From CAZGHS01 sp964525495 (GTDB lineage Bacteria; Patescibacteriota; Microgenomatia; JALYQM01), in contig CAZGHS010000001.1 of the NCBI GenBank assembly GCA_964525495.1, forward strand, positions 124,001 to 188,000: a DNA stretch of 64,000 nucleotides. Reading direction: 5' to 3'. Positions 63,363-64,000 of this stretch are shown one piece after another (position 1 is the first letter of the stretch; each line of letters opens with the position of its first letter). The position numbers and the translations under genes were made by a program. A model generated the notes under the pieces. It was not told the DNA's origin. It ran no database searches and worked only from the letters and a program-made list of their open reading frames with translations.

Positions 63363-64000
63363 TTATTGTAAATTCACATACGTTATACTTCGTTCATTAT
63401 CAAGCTTTGTAGCAAGAGTCTGCTCTTTTACTGAAGCAAACTTCTTAGCATACACACCTAAAGCTATAGCAAACAATGTCATAACACCTTGCATAGCTTC
63501 CTTAGCTCCTGTTGAAGGAAGTTCTGTTGAAACTCCAGCAACCGCTGTTGGCGTATCGTTACACTGCTTACGTCCATTTTGACTTTCTGGAACACAGTCA
63601 AGTGACTCACGTCGTCCATCTGAACGACCATCTGTCAGATCTGTACGAACAACAGGTGGCTCAGTTGGAGCTGGTGTAACTACGGGAACCTGTGTAGGAA
63701 CTGGTGTTCCTGTAGGTGAAGGAGTTACAGTTGGTGCAACTGTTGGAACCGGAGTAGCTGTAGGAGCCACTGTCGGTGCTGGTGTAGCCGTTGGAGCTAC
63801 AGTTGGAGTTGCTGTAGGTTGAGGACATGCAGTACCGCTATAATTAGCGTATCGCACATCTGTACCTGAGTTTCCATTTGACCATGAAAGATTAAACTTC
63901 ACACGACCATTAGAAACCTGATTAAGACCTGTATCAATTACTCCGTCTTTTGACTGACCAGGAGCAACTGTACCGATGTTCACAGACTTACCTGTTTGCT
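63363..64000 (-). CDS. LPXTG-type surface protein, 5' part outside window
   Basis: The frame is open to the window edge on the minus strand; the codon at 63983 (GTG) is only internal. Visible: end of a secreted beta domain (VNIGTVAPGQSKDGVIDTG, SNGRVKFNLSW), a Pro/Thr spacer of PT-A/V repeats (about 60 residues), a charged linker with two Cys, then the sorting motif ELPSTG, a hydrophobic helix (MQGVMTLFAIALGVYA) and KK. Unusually, about 25 more residues follow the helix, much longer than a normal sorting tail. Confidence 0.85.
   Translation of the reverse strand, partial: QTGKSVNIGTVAPGQSKDGVIDTGLNQVSNGRVKFNLSWSNGNSGTDVRYANYSGTACPQPTATPTVAPTATPAPTVAPTATPVPTVAPTVTPSPTGTPVPTQVPVVTPAPTEPPVVRTDLTDGRSDGRRESLDCVPESQNGRKQCNDTPTAVAGVSTELPSTGAKEAMQGVMTLFAIALGVYAKKFASVKEQTLATKLDNERSITYVNLQ

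Noticed and set aside
1..64000. Alternative genetic code with UGA as sense
   Set aside because: Several genes end cleanly at TGA at the expected family length (DUF4234, dus, ABC ATPase).
1..64000. tRNA, rRNA, tmRNA or RNase P genes in the gaps
   Set aside because: No cloverleaf with TTCRANY arm and acceptor stem and no conserved RNA cores were seen in the intergenic stretches; a covariance-model search would be decisive.

Overview
This window looks like part of a Patescibacteria (CPR) chromosome, possibly Microgenomates- or Dojkabacteria-like; the phylum is inferred from gene content and not proven. The signs are a short archaeal/eukaryotic-type ProRS, a shortened phosphoglycerate kinase, many small one-function operons, large secreted FN3/LamG and LPXTG-type surface proteins, isolated steps of larger pathways (one purF, one prephenate dehydratase-like gene), and no outer-membrane genes. 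TGA is a normal stop (for example at 42150-42152 and 56198-56200), so the UGA-glycine code of Gracilibacteria/Absconditabacteria is excluded. By eye the + strand is C-rich relative to G through most of the window, with no skew switch suggesting an origin or terminus. I see no rRNA, tRNA, CRISPR array or insertion sequence.

Layout. 1-7.1 kb: AI-2E-type permease (cut by the left edge), tRNA modification genes trhO and mnmA, a NUDIX hydrolase, oligoendopeptidase F and galE. 7.1-20.2 kb: a superoxide dismutase with a Cys-rich tail, a Fur-type palindrome, then a 1,972-residue surface protein whose LamG domain is split by 14 propeller-like repeats, followed by a MacB-like ABC pair. Convergent to these is a suf operon with sufC and sufB but no sufD, carrying a NUDIX gene and an unknown gene between them. 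20.3-29.4 kb: DUF2079 membrane protein, small genes and RNA-like structures, a prephenate dehydratase-like domain, M20 peptidase, GT2 glycosyltransferase, FKBP lipoprotein, an NNMT-type methyltransferase and small membrane proteins. 29.4-37 kb: orphan hybrid-sensor histidine kinase without a regulator, a methyltransferase-like gene under a putative leader-peptide/terminator switch, several small ORFs, a phosphoglycosyl transferase and a phospholipase D-like protein. 37-44.8 kb: T-box leader, histidine-phosphatase-like gene, small Cys protein and proS in one operon; aquaporin; purF; a DUF4234-DUF2207-phosphotransferase operon. 44.8-56.7 kb: PspC, ABC exporter, His-rich secreted protein, trpS, gmd and rmd (GDP-D-rhamnose), guanylate-kinase-like gene, phosphodiester glycosidase, RNA m5C methyltransferase, dus and a DUF5522 protein. 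56.8-64 kb: DUF4397 sortase-type protein, flavodoxin, then an operon NDH-2, PGK, lipoprotein, membrane protein, GAPDH and a small protein, and the 3' half of an LPSTG protein cut by the right edge.

Regulation. A striking trait is that many first genes of operons have a -10 box whose last base lies exactly 7 to about 11 bases before the start codon, so their mRNAs should be leaderless or nearly so. Shine-Dalgarno sites are mostly found on internal operon genes and on a set of small hypothetical proteins. Exceptions with long structured leaders (T-box at 37.2 kb, leader-peptide/terminator at 33.9 kb, possible attenuator at 22.0 kb) stand out and are the best candidates for undescribed biology here, together with the split-LamG surface protein.
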